A DNA stretch of 64,000 nt from Platynereis dumerilii (Eukaryota; Annelida; Polychaeta; Phyllodocida; Nereididae). Below the pieces are notes generated by a model. That model was not told where the DNA came from, made no database searches, and saw only the letters and a list, made by a program, of their open reading frames with translations. This document shows, one piece after another, positions 38,114 to 50,660 of the stretch (within the stretch, counting starts at the first letter, position 1; every line of letters begins with the position of its first letter). Both the position numbers and the translations under genes were made by a program. The DNA is taken from contig JAPTHN010000011.1 of NCBI GenBank assembly GCA_026936325.1, forward strand, positions 31,226,501 to 31,290,500, given 5' to 3'.

Positions 38114-38169
38114 ATAATAATACGACCAAAATCAATACCATTCACCATAGTGATGGTGAATGCTAATAA
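38114..38169 (-). mobile_element. Detached stem-loop end of family A (closes A4)
   Basis: Matches the A2 terminus: linker ACGACCAAAATCAATACC then the stem-loop CATTCACCAT/ATGGTGAATG at 38139-38162. It has no family A body before it. Element D ends immediately upstream. Confidence 0.75.
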
Positions 38170-39894
38170 CTAGGGTCCCAGGGGACTTCAACCTTAAAAG
38201 GTCAAAGGGATGATTCGACATTAAAACATTCGATAATATGCGTAGAATAAGATGGGAAACCTAATGCTCCATTAACAACACAATTTTATATTAACGCCTT
38301 CCGACTAAGATTTATGGTGTAAATCGTCCTCTAACACCAAAAATTTACTTACATCATGTCTGCAGGACCACATAATAAACTTACGTAAAATTAGAAGACA
38401 ATCGTCCATGTCAATCAGCAGTTATAGACATTTACCCCTTTTTGGGGTGATTACTGAAATACGCATACTTTCATCCCTAACATCCCAAGTGTAGAGGCAA
38501 GAAGTAACTGATGCCAAATGCACCTTTTAAAAACAAGTGCTGCTCAAAAATCATAATTAGCCCCTTCGTTCCTGATTATAAGGGTAAATTGCCCCATTAA
38601 ATCAAATTTGCTCTTTCATTATGTCCCCAAACCATGATATTAAGCATTTGCAAGAAATGAAGAAAATCGTTGGAAACAATCAAAAGTTACTAGTTATTTA
38701 CCCTTTTTGTGGATAATTACTTAAAACTGACAAACTTCATCCTCAAACATCAATAATAAAAAGGCAAAACCCAATCAATGTGAAATACACCATTAAAAAC
38801 TTAAGAACTGTTCAAAATACACATTCACCCCTTTCGACCCAGATTACGAGGGTAAATTACCCCATGAAATCAAATTTACACTTTCATCATGTCCCCATGT
38901 GCAAATGGTAAACCTGTGCAAAATTTGAAGAAAATCGTCCATGTCAATCACTAGTTATAGCTATTTACCCCTTTTTGGGGGTAATTACTTAAAACTGACA
39001 AATTTTATCCTCAAACATCAGTAATGAAAAGGCAAAACCAAATCGATGTCTGATACACCATTAAAAACTTAAGAACTCTTCAAAATACATATTTACCCCT
39101 TTCGACCTTGGTTATGAGGGTAAATTACCCCATGACTTCAAATTTACACTTTCATTAGGTCCTCAAGTCAAAAGAGTAAACTCTTGCAAAATTTGAAGTA
39201 AATCGTCAATGTCAATCACTGGTTATAATCATTTACCCCTTTTTGGGGTAACTACCCCAAAACGTCATTTTTATCTTATGATATGACTCTAATTCATAAA
39301 TACCATATACAATCCAAGTTTCATCAAATTCCCTCCATTCAAACCAAAGTTAAAAAATGTTTTAACTTTTTGGTCAAAACACCCATTTTTGAAAGTCCTG
39401 TTACTCAGCAACCCCTTATGCAATCAAAATATAAAAGGTTTCTTACCATGGATATTTAGTCAGGCTACCAATCACAGCAAAAACTGGGTCTCTAAGTGAA
39501 GTAGTTTTCTCTAAAAACAGGAGCAATTGGTCTTTATCAAAATGGGGTAAACACCCCTTTTTTGTCTCATCAGAAAAAAAAATTCTACTCACATTTGTAG
39601 AGAAACACTTTTTTACACATATATATCAATCTCATGTCTGTAACTATAAAATTAAATGAATTAATCAACTTTGAAAATTTGAAAATTTTGAATTTGAGAT
39701 GACCTGTGACCTTGAGTTCAAGGTCAAGGTCAAATCTTTTCTACCAGAATGAAGTACTAACCATGGACTTTATATGTACAAAGTTTCAAGGCTCTAGCTT
39801 CAAAGCTAACTGGACAAGAAAAATAATAATAATAATAAAATAAAAGAAAATAAGATGATTCTCCATTTATGTCGAATCATAATAATAATAATAA
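38170..39894 (-). mobile_element. Helitron-like element F (complete, C-related)
   Basis: CTAG end, hairpin ACCTTA/AAGGT (38191-38202), key ATGATTCGAC at 38210-38219. The body has about four modules of 267 bp, each with CATGTCAATCA and TTTACCCC...GGGGTAATTAC. A conserved core (about 39300-39430) and palindrome TGACCTGTGACCTTGA (about 39698-39732) follow. An (AAT)n tract precedes the terminal stem (39855-39880) whose right arm GTCGAATCAT is the exact complement of the key. Confidence 0.72.
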
Positions 39895-41789
39895 CTAGTA
39901 TTCAACCTTTAAAAAGGTTAGGCAATGATTCGACCTCAAATATATGAATAAAACAAATTATATGAGACTATGTCGGACTATTATGGTAGAGACCCAGTAA
40001 GCTGAAGTTTCTACTTATATTATGTGGTAAAGTAGACACACTTAGCCCATGCAAAATTTGAAGAAAATTGTCCATGTCAATCACAAGATATAGCCATTTA
40101 CCCCTTTTGGGGGTTACTACCTAAAACCGAAACTGTTCATCCAGTAACATCCATTAAGTACAAGCCTAGATCCAACATAAACTTGACATTCCATTTTAAA
40201 CAACCAAATTCCTCAAAATACGTATTTACCCCCCTTTGACCTTGATTACGAGGGTAAATTATCCTATACTGTAACGTTTTCTCTTTTAACATGTGCCTGA
40301 GTCAATATCCCATACGTGTGCAAAATTTGAAGTAAATCGTCCATGTCAGTCACAAGTTATAGTCATTTACCCCTTTTGGGGGTAATTATTAAAAACCGAA
40401 ACTTTTCATCCAGTAACATCCATACGAATAACCTAGACCAAACGTGCAACTAATATTCCATTTTAAACAACCAAGTTCTTCAAAATATGTATTTACCCCC
40501 TTAGAACTTGATTACGAGGGTAAATCACCCTATTCTGTGAATTTTTTCCTTTTAGCATGTGTCTGAGTCAATGTCACAAACGTGTGCAAAATTTGAAGTA
40601 AATCGTCCATGTCAATCACAAGTTATAGTCATTTACCCCTTTTGGGGGTAATTACCCAAAACAGAAACTTTTCATCCAGTAAAATCCAACCGGATAGCAG
40701 TAGACCAAACATACAGCTGATATTCCATTTTGAACAACATAACTCCTCAAAATATATATTCACCCCTTTTGGCATTGATTACGAGGGTAAATACCCTATG
40801 TTGGCAATACTGTTAAAATTATTTGTTCAATATGTGCCTGAGTCAATATCCCAAACGTGTGCAAAATTTGAAGTAAATCGTCCATGTCAATCACAAGTTA
40901 TAGACATTTACCCCTTTTGGGGGTAATTACCAAAAACAGAAACTTTTCATCCAGTAAAATCCAACCGGATACCCGTAGACCAAACATACAGCTGATATTC
41001 CATTTTGAACAACATAACTCCTCAAAATATATATTCACCCCTTTTGGCATTGATTACGAGGGTAAATACCCTATGTTGGCAATACTGTTAAAATTATTCG
41101 TTTAATATGTGCCTGAGTCAATATCCCAAACGTGTGCAAAATTTGAAGAAAATCGTCCAGGTCAATCACAAGTTATAGACATTTACCCCTTTTTGGGGGG
41201 TAATTACCAAGCTTCGGGCAACAAGGATTACATAATACAGAAACCATTAATATATTACCAGACTATCATTGAAATCCTTTCATTAAAACCAAAGTTTTAC
41301 AATGTTTTCACTCTTGGGGCAAAACACCCTATTTTCAACACCCCATTACATAGTTACCCCTTCACATAATCAAAATATAAAATATCACTTACCTTGAATG
41401 GTTAGTCAGGCTACCTATTAGTGAAAGAACTGAGTTTCTAGCTTGCTTAGTTTTTCTGGAAACCTGTGCAAACGTGTTTTAGTCAAATTGGGGTAATTAC
41501 CCCCTTACCCTCATTGCACAAAAACAATAATGGGTTACAAATGTTGGGATACATGTTTATATATATATTCCAAAGTTTCAAATTGATTCTTGTAATATTA
41601 AAAAAGTTATTCCACTTTTAAGTTTTCCAATTTTCGACTTTGAGATGACCTGTGACCTTGAGTTCAAGGTCAAGGTCAACCATCTTCTCCCAAAATGAAG
41701 TACTAACCATGGACTATATATGTACCAAGTTTCAAGTCTCTAGCACAAAAACCTACTGGCCAAGAAAAAAATAATAATAATAATAATAA
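39895..41789 (-). mobile_element. Helitron-like element C1 (body; stem-loop end detached)
   Basis: CTAG end, hairpin AACCTTT/AAAGGTT (39904-39919), key ATGATTCGAC (39925-39934), five modules of 266-278 bp (boundaries near 40072, 40341, 40607, 40885, 41158), conserved core, palindrome near 41645-41675, then (AAT)n at about 41770-41788 where B2 begins. Almost identical to C2. Short open frames in the modules recur because of near-identity and are not genes. Confidence 0.72.
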
Positions 41790-44700
41790 CTAGAAATCGG
41801 GTAACCGCGAAGCGGTGACAAAACTTCACCTATCATACAAATTATTGGAAATGACATTGGAAATGACATTGGAAATGACATTGGAAATGAACTTGGAAAT
41901 GAACTTGGAAATGAACTTGAACATGAACTTGAACATGAACTTGAACTTGAACTTGAACATGAACTTGAACATGAACTTGAACATGAACTTGAACATGAAT
42001 GTAATAGCACACGTCTTGCATATGTTATATTACATGCAATATCACAAAAAATATCACATGTAATATTATGCAGTATCACATGCAAAGTTACATGCAATGT
42101 ATTAAACATACAATATCACTTGCAATATCATGCTAAATCATATCACATGCAATATCAAGTTATTAGCTGTAATTTTGCATGTCAATTAAAATGTACACAG
42201 TGTGCAAAGATATATGGAAGTACTTATAAACTATCTGTCTATGGACTAGTTGTGATGTGACATATAGTCAGCAGACAGATAAACCCTACAATAAGCCCAT
42301 ACTGATGCACTGACTGACACACTCACTGAAACAACAACATTCTGAGGGTTTACATAAACCAGTGCATCAACCAGAACATCAACCAGTACATCAACCATTA
42401 CATCGATTAGAGTTACTGCTGATTGAAACTGGCACCATTCTCATATTGGAATTTTAGCAATTTCTTGGCTAAAGGGCAATTCCGTAAACTCAGATTTACA
42501 GATTTGACACTTTAGCAGCTTGTGTAGCCCTACCACCATACCTTAGCTATTTCATTGTTATTCTGGCATGAGGCCAGGTAATAGGGGTATCAGACAAGCC
42601 ACCAACCAAAGCTCTAAGTACTTCAGGAGCTGAGCTACATCCAAATATCAGCGTTTCGGACGTACATCGTGTGATGTACGTCCGAAACGCTGTATATTTT
42701 GATGTAGCTCAGCTCCTGTTGCACTTGGAGCTTTGGTTGGTGGCTTGTCTGATACCCCTATTACCGGGCTTCATCCCTATTTAACAATGAAATAGCTGAG
42801 ATATAATGGTAGGGCTACACGAGCTGCTAGAGTGCCAAATCTGTAAATCTGAGTTTACGGAATTGCCCTAAAGTGCTTCTAGTCCTGAAAACATTTGGAA
42901 ATGACTGCAATTTCTGAAAACATAGATTTTTCCGGGTCCGGCGATCTTTTTAACCGTCCGTGATACATGAAAATGTTCAAATTTTAAAACTAGAGCAGAA
43001 CTTTGGCTTTCCAAATCTATTTTCAGATTCTCTGTAACTTTATGAGGACCGGAGATACGGCCGATTGAAATGATGGTACAATTCAGAAATATGGACATCA
43101 GAAATTTCAGAAAAAATGTAGTTTTTTAATTAAAATTACTATAGAACCAAAACCGTTCCATGAAAACATACATAACTTGCCAGTTTTATCTAAACGAAAG
43201 ATGAAACTATGCTCAGATAGCTTCATTGAAATAAAATGATTATTTCCTTGTCAAAATTATGATAAATTGTTAAAATTTGACGAAAAACATGAATTTTTCA
43301 GGGTCCGGCGATATTTTTGACAGTCAGAGCTACGATAAAATGTTTAAATATGCTGGCTAGAGGAGAATCAGGGCTTTCCGAATCTGCGTTCAGATTTTCT
43401 GTAACTTAAATAGGACCGGAGATACCACAGATTGAAATGATGGTACAATTCAGAAATATGGCCTTTAAGATATTCCTGAAAATATGCATTTTTAACTTGA
43501 AATCACTCTAGAACCAAAACGGTTGAATGGAAATATATATCACTTTGCAGGATTATGTTAATATAAGTTAGAAATATGACTAGACAGGTTCATCAAAAAA
43601 GGATGATTCCTTCCTTGTCAAAAAATTGATATTTTGTGAAAATTTGACAAAAAACATGAAATTTTCAGGGTCCGGCGATCTTTTAAACCATCAGAGCTAC
43701 GACAAAATGTTCAGAAAATAAAAACTAGAAGAGAATTTGGGCTTTCCAAATCTATTTTCAGATTCGCTGTAACTTAATTAGGACCGGAGCTAGGGCTGAT
43801 TGAATTAACGCTATAATTGAGAAATGTGAAAAAATATCGTAAATTTTTCCTTCATTTTTTGACCTTGTGACCTTTACAGTGTGACGTAGGTCTATCCGAG
43901 GACCTCCAAAATTTACACAATGCCTCTAGGCTATTGTAGCAAGTGTGTCTGGCATTTTTGTAACAATATCTTTATTCTTTGTCTGTGTAAAAAAATCAAG
44001 TGTCAAAAAAGTAAAATTTTTCAACATGTTTGACCTTGAATTTGACCTTGAAAATGATTTTCTAGGTCAAAATCAATATGATATTCTGAATGGAAATGTA
44101 TGAAAAAGGGGGGGTCAATTCATTATGGTAACTCTCTCGGATCGATATTTCTATGTCAAATACGCGATAATTTGTCATTTTTCCAACTTCTCCGGTTTGC
44201 AATATTTGAAATTTTGTAGAAAATTAAGGAAAATTGTTGCAGGACTTTGGATTACATATTCTAAATTTGTATATTTTTGTCTGTCTTGCGAAAAAATATC
44301 AAAGTGATATCATGAAAAAAACATAATTTTCAGAATTTTTGAAAATTAGCACTTTTCGCACTTTGACGGGCCAAATGACCTTGAAAAATGAGGTCAAGGT
44401 CAAATTTGAAGGTGGGTATGGGGATTTTGGAGGCTACTTTGGGGGGGTTCACTATACATTATTATGGCCTAAAATCGATATATCAGGTTGAAATGTTCAA
44501 GGTCACCATTTTGTTGACGCGGTTGTAACTAAAAATTACATAACTCAATAACCAAGCATGACATCGTTATAAGAAAAGGCACTTACCATGCGCCAGACAT
44601 TTAAGCAACTTTTGGCATCAGTTATGTGACACAGTGCTTTGCCAGTTCTGAGATCCCGCGCGCACACCTCTGAGACTAAAAATTGAACTGTTTGACCTTG

Positions 44701-45023
44701 ACCTTGACCTACTTTCATGAAATTAGGTCAGATTATGTAATTTATATGTAGTACATGCCATGTAATTGGAAAATGAAATTTGCCTCTAATTAACTGAAAA
44801 ATGATCACTTGAAATAATGAAAAAACTGAGTTTGAAGTGACCTGTGACCTTGAAAAATGGGTCAAGGTCATTCCGATTTTGTCAGTGTAATATGGTCATG
44901 TAATACTCTGTATGTGATTTTTTTGAGATTTTTTTGAAGAAATTTTTGTCCGGAAAAATAATAATAATAAAAATATTTACGAAAACAAGAAACTTCACCT
45001 ATGTAATAGGTGAAGTTTAATAA
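41790..45023 (-). mobile_element. Helitron-like element B2 (family B, complete, carries a MITE)
   Basis: Same order as B1: hairpin, AAACTTCACCT key, GAACTTGAACAT array (about 41905-42000), 366-bp monomers (markers near 42936, 43302 and 43669), palindromes near 44376 and 44835-44868, AAT tract near 44958, and stem-loop 44990-45018. It differs from B1 mainly by a shorter array region and by the 395-bp palindromic MITE at 42474-42868. Confidence 0.72.
42474..42868. mobile_element. Near-perfect palindromic MITE, 395 bp, in B2
   Basis: Arms start GGGCAATTCCGTAAACTC and end GAGTTTACGGAATTGCCC, with a centre near 42670 (GGACGTACATC/GATGTACGTCC). It is flanked by TAAA at 42470-42473 and 42869-42872. 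The same site in B1 (about 5285-5292) reads GGCTAAAGTACTTC with one TAAA, so B1 shows the empty site directly. Confidence 0.85.
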
Positions 45024-46923
45024 CTAGTATTCAACCTTTAAAAAGGTTAGGCAATGATTCGACCTCAAATATATGAATAAAACAAATTATATGAGACTAT
45101 GTCGGACTATTATGGTAGAGACCCTGTAAGCTGAAGTTTCTACGTATATTATGTGGTAAAGTAGACACACTTAGCCCATGCAAAATTTGAAGAAAATTGT
45201 CCATGTCAATCACAAGATATAGCCATTTACCCCTTTTGGGGGTTACTACCTAAAACCGAAACTGTTCATCCAGTAACATCCATTAAGTACAAGCCTAGAT
45301 CCAACATAAACTTGACATTCCATTTTAAACAACCAAATTCCTCAAAATACGTATTTACCCCCCTTTGACCTTGATTACGAGGGTAAATTATCCTATATTG
45401 TAACATTTTCTCTTTCAACATGTGCCTGAGTCAATATCCCATACGTGTGCAAAATTTGAAGTAAATCGTCCATGTCAGTCACAAGTTATAGTCATTTACC
45501 CCTTTTGGGGGTAATTATTAAAACCGAAACTTTTCATCCCGTAACATCCATACGAATAACCTAGACCAAACGTGCAACTAATATTCCATTTTAAACAACC
45601 AAGTTCTTCAAAATATGTATTTACCCCCTTAGAACTTGATTACGAGGGTAAATCACCCTATTCTGTGAATTTTTTCCTTTTAGCATGTGTCTGAGTCAAT
45701 GTCACAAACGTGTGCAAAATTTGAAGTAAATCGTCCATGTCAATCACAAGTTATAGTCATTTACCCCTTTTGGGGGTAATTACCCAAAACAGAAAGTTTT
45801 CATCCAGGAAAATCCAACCGGATAGCAGTAGACCAAACATACAGCTGATATTCCATTTTGAACAACATAACTCCTCAAAATATATATTCACCCCTTTTGG
45901 CATTGATTACGAGGGTAAATACCCTATGTTGGCAATACTGTTAAAATTATTTGTTTAATATGTGCCTGAGTCAATATCCCAAACGTGTGCAAAATTTGAA
46001 GTAAATCGTCCATGTCAATCACAAGTTATAGACATTTACCCCTTTTGGGGGTAATTACCCAAAACAGAAACTTTTCATCCAGTAAAATCCAACCGGATAC
46101 CCGTAGACCAAACATACAGCTGATATTCCATTTTGAACAACATAACTCCTCAAAATATATATTCACCCCTTTTGGCATTGATTACGAGGGTAAATACCCT
46201 ATGTTGGCAATACTGTTAAATTTATTCGTTTAATATGTGCCTGAGTCAAATTCCCAAACGTGTGCAAAATTTGAAGAAAATCGTCCAGGTCAATCACAAG
46301 TTATAGACATTTACCCCTTTTTGGGGGGTAATTACCAAGCTTCGGGCAACAAGGATTACATAATACAGAAACCATTAATATATTACCAGACTATCATTGA
46401 AATCCTTTCATTAAAACCAAAGTTTTACAATGTTTTCACTCTTGGGGCAAAACACCCTATTTTCAACACCCCATTACATAGTTACCCCTTCACATAATCA
46501 AAATATAAAATATCACTTACCTTGAATGGTTAGTCAGGCTACCTATCAGTGAAAGAACTGAGTTTCTAGCTTGCTTAGTTTTTCTGGAAACCTGTGCAAA
46601 CCTGTTTTAGTCAAATTGGGGTAATTACCCCCTTACCCTCATTGCACAAAAACAATTATGGGTTACAAATGTTGGGATACATGTTTATATATATATTCCA
46701 AAGTTTCAAATTGATTCTTGTAATATTAAAAAAGTTATTCCACTTTTAAGTTTTCCAATTTTCGACTTTGAGATGACCTGTGACCTTGAGTTCAAGGTCA
46801 AGGTCAACCATCTTCTCCCAAAATGAAGTACTAACCATGGACTATATATGTACCAAGTTTCAAGTCTCTAGCACAAAAACCTACTGGCCAAGAAAAAAAT
46901 AATAATAATAATAATAATAATAA
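45024..46923 (-). mobile_element. Helitron-like element C2 (body; stem-loop end detached)
   Basis: Near-identical to C1 over its full length, with the key at 45054-45063 and the same five modules. It starts right after the stem-loop of B2 and stops in (AAT)n at about 46898-46923, where C3 begins. The near-identity of C1 and C2 implies recent movement or duplication. Confidence 0.72.
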
Positions 46924-48878
46924 CTAGCAGTCAACCTTTGAAAAGGTAGGGAATAAATCGACATGGAATACGTGGGCTTGCAGGCAAAAGATTGAACAAT
47001 TCATACGAAAAATCAATGGAAACACATAACCAAATATACCATTGAAAACACAAAAACTGCTCAAAATACTTGTTCATCCCTTTTGGCATTGATTTTGAGG
47101 GTAAATTACCCGGTGACATCAAAGTCAAACTTGAATTATGTCCCCATGTCAAGATACTAAACCTGTGCAAAATTTGAAGAAAATCGTCCAAGTCAATCAA
47201 AAGTTATGAATATTTACCCCTTTTTTGGGGTAAACACCTAAAAACGGCAATTTTAACCCAAAAACATCAATGTTGTGAAGTAAAGTCCCAACCGATGCCT
47301 GTTGTACCATTGCAAAGATAAGAACTGCTCAAAACACATATTCACCCCCTTCGATCTGGAATATGGGGGTAAATAACCCCATGACATCCATATCGTACTT
47401 GCATTATGTCCCCATGTCAAGATACTAAACCTGTGCAAAATTTGAAGAAAATCGTCCAAGTCAATCAAAAGTTATGAATATTTACCTCTTTTTGGGGGTA
47501 ATTATCTAAAAACGGCAATTTTAACCCAAAAACAAAAATGGTGTGAAGTAAAGTCCCAACCGATGCCTATTATACCATTGCAAAGATAAGAACTGCTCAA
47601 AACACATATTCGGCCCTTTCAATCCAGAATATGGGGGTAAATTAACCCATGACATCAAAATCATACTTGCATTATGTGCCCATGTCAAGATACTAAACTT
47701 GTGCAAAATTTGAAGGAAATCGTCCAAGCCAGTCAAAAGTTATGAATATTTACCCCTTTTTGGGGGTAATTACCTTAAAATGACAATTTTCACCTAAGGA
47801 CATCTGTATTGTGAAGTAAAGTCCCAACCGATGCCTATTATACCATTGCAAAGATAAGAACTGCTCAAAACACATATTCACCCCTTTCGATCTTGAATAT
47901 GGGGGTAAATTACCCCATGACATCAAAATCGTACTTGCATTATGTCCACATGTCAAGATACTAAACATGTGCAAAATTTGGAGAAAATCGTCCAAGTCAA
48001 TCAAAAGTTATGACTTTTTACCCCTTTTTGGGGTAATTACCTAAAACGACAATTTTTATCCAGGAACATCCACAGCACGAAGGAAAGTCTCAAACGATGC
48101 CTATTGTATCATTCAATACACAATAACTGGTCAAAACACATATTCACCCCTTTCGATCCAGAATAAGGGGGTAAATTACCCCTTGACATCAAAATCATAC
48201 TTGCATTATGTCCCCATGTCAATATACTGGACTTCTGCAAAATTTGGAGAAATTCGCCCATGTTAATCACAAGTTAGAGTCAATTACCCCTTTTGGGGTA
48301 ATTTCCCCCAAAACGTCATTTTTATTCCATAATGTGACTGTAATTCATGAATACTATATACACACCAAGTTTCATGAAATTCCCTCCATTCAAACCAAAG
48401 TTAAAAAATGTTTTCACTTTTTGGACAAAACACCCATTTTTGAAAGTCCCATAACTCAAAAACCCCTTGTTTGATCAAAATATAAAAGGTGTCTTACCAT
48501 GGATGAGTAGTCAGGCTATCAATTACAGCAAAAACTGAGCCTCTAGCCATTATAGTTTTCTCTGAAAACATGAGCAACTGGTTTTTGTCAGAAGGGGGTA
48601 AATACCCCTTTACCCTCATCTCCCAATAAACGATATAGGCCAAAAATGTAGCAACAGATGTTCATATAAAGATTACCAAGTCTTAATATTCTAACAATGA
48701 TATTAAAAGAGATAATCCACGTTGAAATTTTGAAAAATTTGACTTTGAGATGACCTGTGACCTTGAGTTCAAGGTCAAGGTCAACCATTTTCACAAAAAA
48801 TGAAAGTACTTACCAAGGACTACATATGTACAAAATTTCAAGTCTCTATGACAAAAACTGACTGGATAAAAATGGCCA

Positions 48879-48910
<32 letters not shown>
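46924..48910 (-). mobile_element. Helitron-like element C3 (diverged C type; stem-loop end detached)
   Basis: CTAG end, hairpin ACCTTTG/AAAAGGT (46934-46947), and a different key ATAAATCGAC (46953-46962). The modules recur about every 268 bp (near 47186, 47455, 47724, 47991). The core is near 48365-48480 and the palindrome near 48750-48783. It ends in (AAT)n at about 48880-48910. The only terminus matching its key is at 55793-55817. Confidence 0.72.
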
Positions 48911-48911
<1 letters not shown>

Positions 48912-50449
48912 TAGACATTAGATATTCCCAGTGCAACTGGGAATGAGCATTCACCAATTTATGAAATGATCAATGAAATGATCTATGAAATTATCTATGA
49001 AATGATCAATGAAATGATCAATGAAATGATCAATGAAATGATCAATGAAATGATTAATGAAATGATCAATGAAATGATCAATGAAATGATCAATGAAATG
49101 GAATTAAAATGAAATGGAATTAAAATGAAATGGAATTAAAATGAAATGAAATTAAAATTAAATGATCAATGAAATGATCAATGAAATGATCAATGAAATG
49201 ATCAATGAAATGATCAATGATATGATCAATGATATGATCAATGATATGATCAGTGAAATTAAATTAAAATGAAATGTTCAATCCAATGTATCCAATGTAG
49301 AATGAAGCATCTATAGTAAATTTAACAAATTTATAAAAATGAAAATTTTGAAATCAAGGTCAAGGTCATTAATTTCATGTAACATGCCCTTTCTATGCAT
49401 CAGTATATTATCATGTTAAGTTTCACAATTCCCTCCATTCAAACTGAAAATTTTCAACATTTTAAATTTTTGGTGAAATAATCAAAATTTGAAAGTTAAA
49501 TATCTCAATAACCCCTTGAGTGATCAAAATGAAAGTTTTTGCTGCACTAGAACTATCTTTTTGCTATGCAATCCAGTTGTCAGCATCATCCTACCATCTC
49601 TGGTTTCTGAGTAGAAGAATGGCAAGGGGTAAACTACTAAATGGGTTGGGGTAATTACCCCTTTTCGAAAATGACAAACTTGATGATTGATATTGCTTAT
49701 GCTTATGATGAGTATTGATACATTGAAATCCAGACATTTCTATCTTTATTAGTTTAGAAGTTTGCTGGAACCACATCTGAAGCAAATTGGCCAAATTTAT
49801 AAAAATGACAATTTTGAAATCAAGGTCAAGGTCATTCATTTTTCATAACATCCTCTTTTAGGCATTAGGCTATTACTATATAAAGTTTCAAGAATTTTCC
49901 TTAATTCAAACTCAAAATTGTCAACATTTAAAATTTTTAGTGAAATCATTAAAATTTGAAAGTTTGATATCTCAAAAACCCCTTAAGTGATCAATATGAA
50001 AGTTGCTGCTGCACTAGAACTATCTTTTGGCTACACAATCCACCTGTTAGAATCATCCTACCATTTCCGGTTTCTGAGAAGAAGAACAGCAAAGGGTAAA
50101 CTACTAAATGGGTTGGGGTAATTACCCCTTTTCAAAAATTACAAATTTTATGGTTGATATTATTTGTACTAGTGATAAGTGACATAGCATTGAAATCCAG
50201 ACATTTCTATCTTTATTAGTTTAGAAGTTAGCACTCCAAAAATGCCAACTTTGAAGTGACCTCTGACCTTGAAAAATAGGTGAAGGTCAAAAAAATTTTG
50301 GGGATCATAATATCTCACCTAGCACTATCCATCCACAAAAGGACAACCCTGAACTCAACCGAAAATGACGGAAAAATAATAATAAAAATAATAAAAATAA
50401 AAAAATCTACAAAAATAATAGCATTCACCATAGTGGTGGTGAATGCTAA
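48911..50449 (-). mobile_element. Helitron-like element E1 (family E, complete)
   Basis: CTAG end, hairpin TTCCCAGT/ACTGGGAA (48925-48943), key GCATTCACCA (48947-48956), a GATCAATGAAAT 12-bp array (48957-49260), and two rounds of a roughly 500-bp core containing GGGTAATTACCCC (about 49651 and 50117). An AAT tract and the stem-loop 50420-50447 follow. It shares the family A key but has a different CTAG-side hairpin. E2 is an almost exact copy. Confidence 0.72.
48957..49260. repeat. 12-bp tandem array GATCAATGAAAT in E1
   Basis: About 20 copies of the 12-mer, with a central block of GGAATTAAAATGAAAT repeats (49095-49160). Contains many GATC sites. The E2 copy (54280-54585) has the same length and differs by only a few bases. 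Confidence 0.9.
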
Positions 50450-50541
50450 TAATACCGATTACAAGAAACTTCACCTATGTGTAGGTGAAGTTTAATAATA
50501 CCGATTACAAGAGACTTCACCTATGTGTAGGTGAAGTTTAA
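50450..50541 (-). mobile_element. Two tandem detached stem-loop ends of family B
   Basis: Two consecutive copies of a roughly 45-bp segment: AATACCGATTACAAGA linker, then the stem AACTTCACCT/AGGTGAAGTT (50466-50493 and about 50512-50539). Neither has a family B body directly before it. They read like the closing ends of two elements whose bodies are elsewhere. Confidence 0.7.
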
Positions 50542-50552
50542 TAATAATAATA

Positions 50553-50650
50553 GGTTACTTGTATAGCGCTAGATCCAGCATGATCGCTATATAGAATTTT
50601 CAATGTACCTCCCTCTGAGGGGACCCCCAGCCTTGCAATACAATAGGCAA
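50553..50650 (-). mobile_element. Truncated LINE 3' tail with (ATT)n
   Basis: On the minus strand: a 3' UTR-like stretch, AGCGCTATACAAGTAACC and then (TATTAT)n. The word TAGCGCTATA also occurs at the 3' end of the LINE at 55990. This fits a 5'-truncated copy of a related LINE ending in an ATT microsatellite. Confidence 0.5.
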
Positions 50651-50660
50651 AAAAAAAAAA

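Noticed and set aside
40609-46497. Repeated 73-105 codon frames (MSITSYSHLPLLGVITQN-type)
   Set aside because: Identical because C1 and C2 and their modules are near-identical DNA. Frames do not span module boundaries consistently and show no domain.
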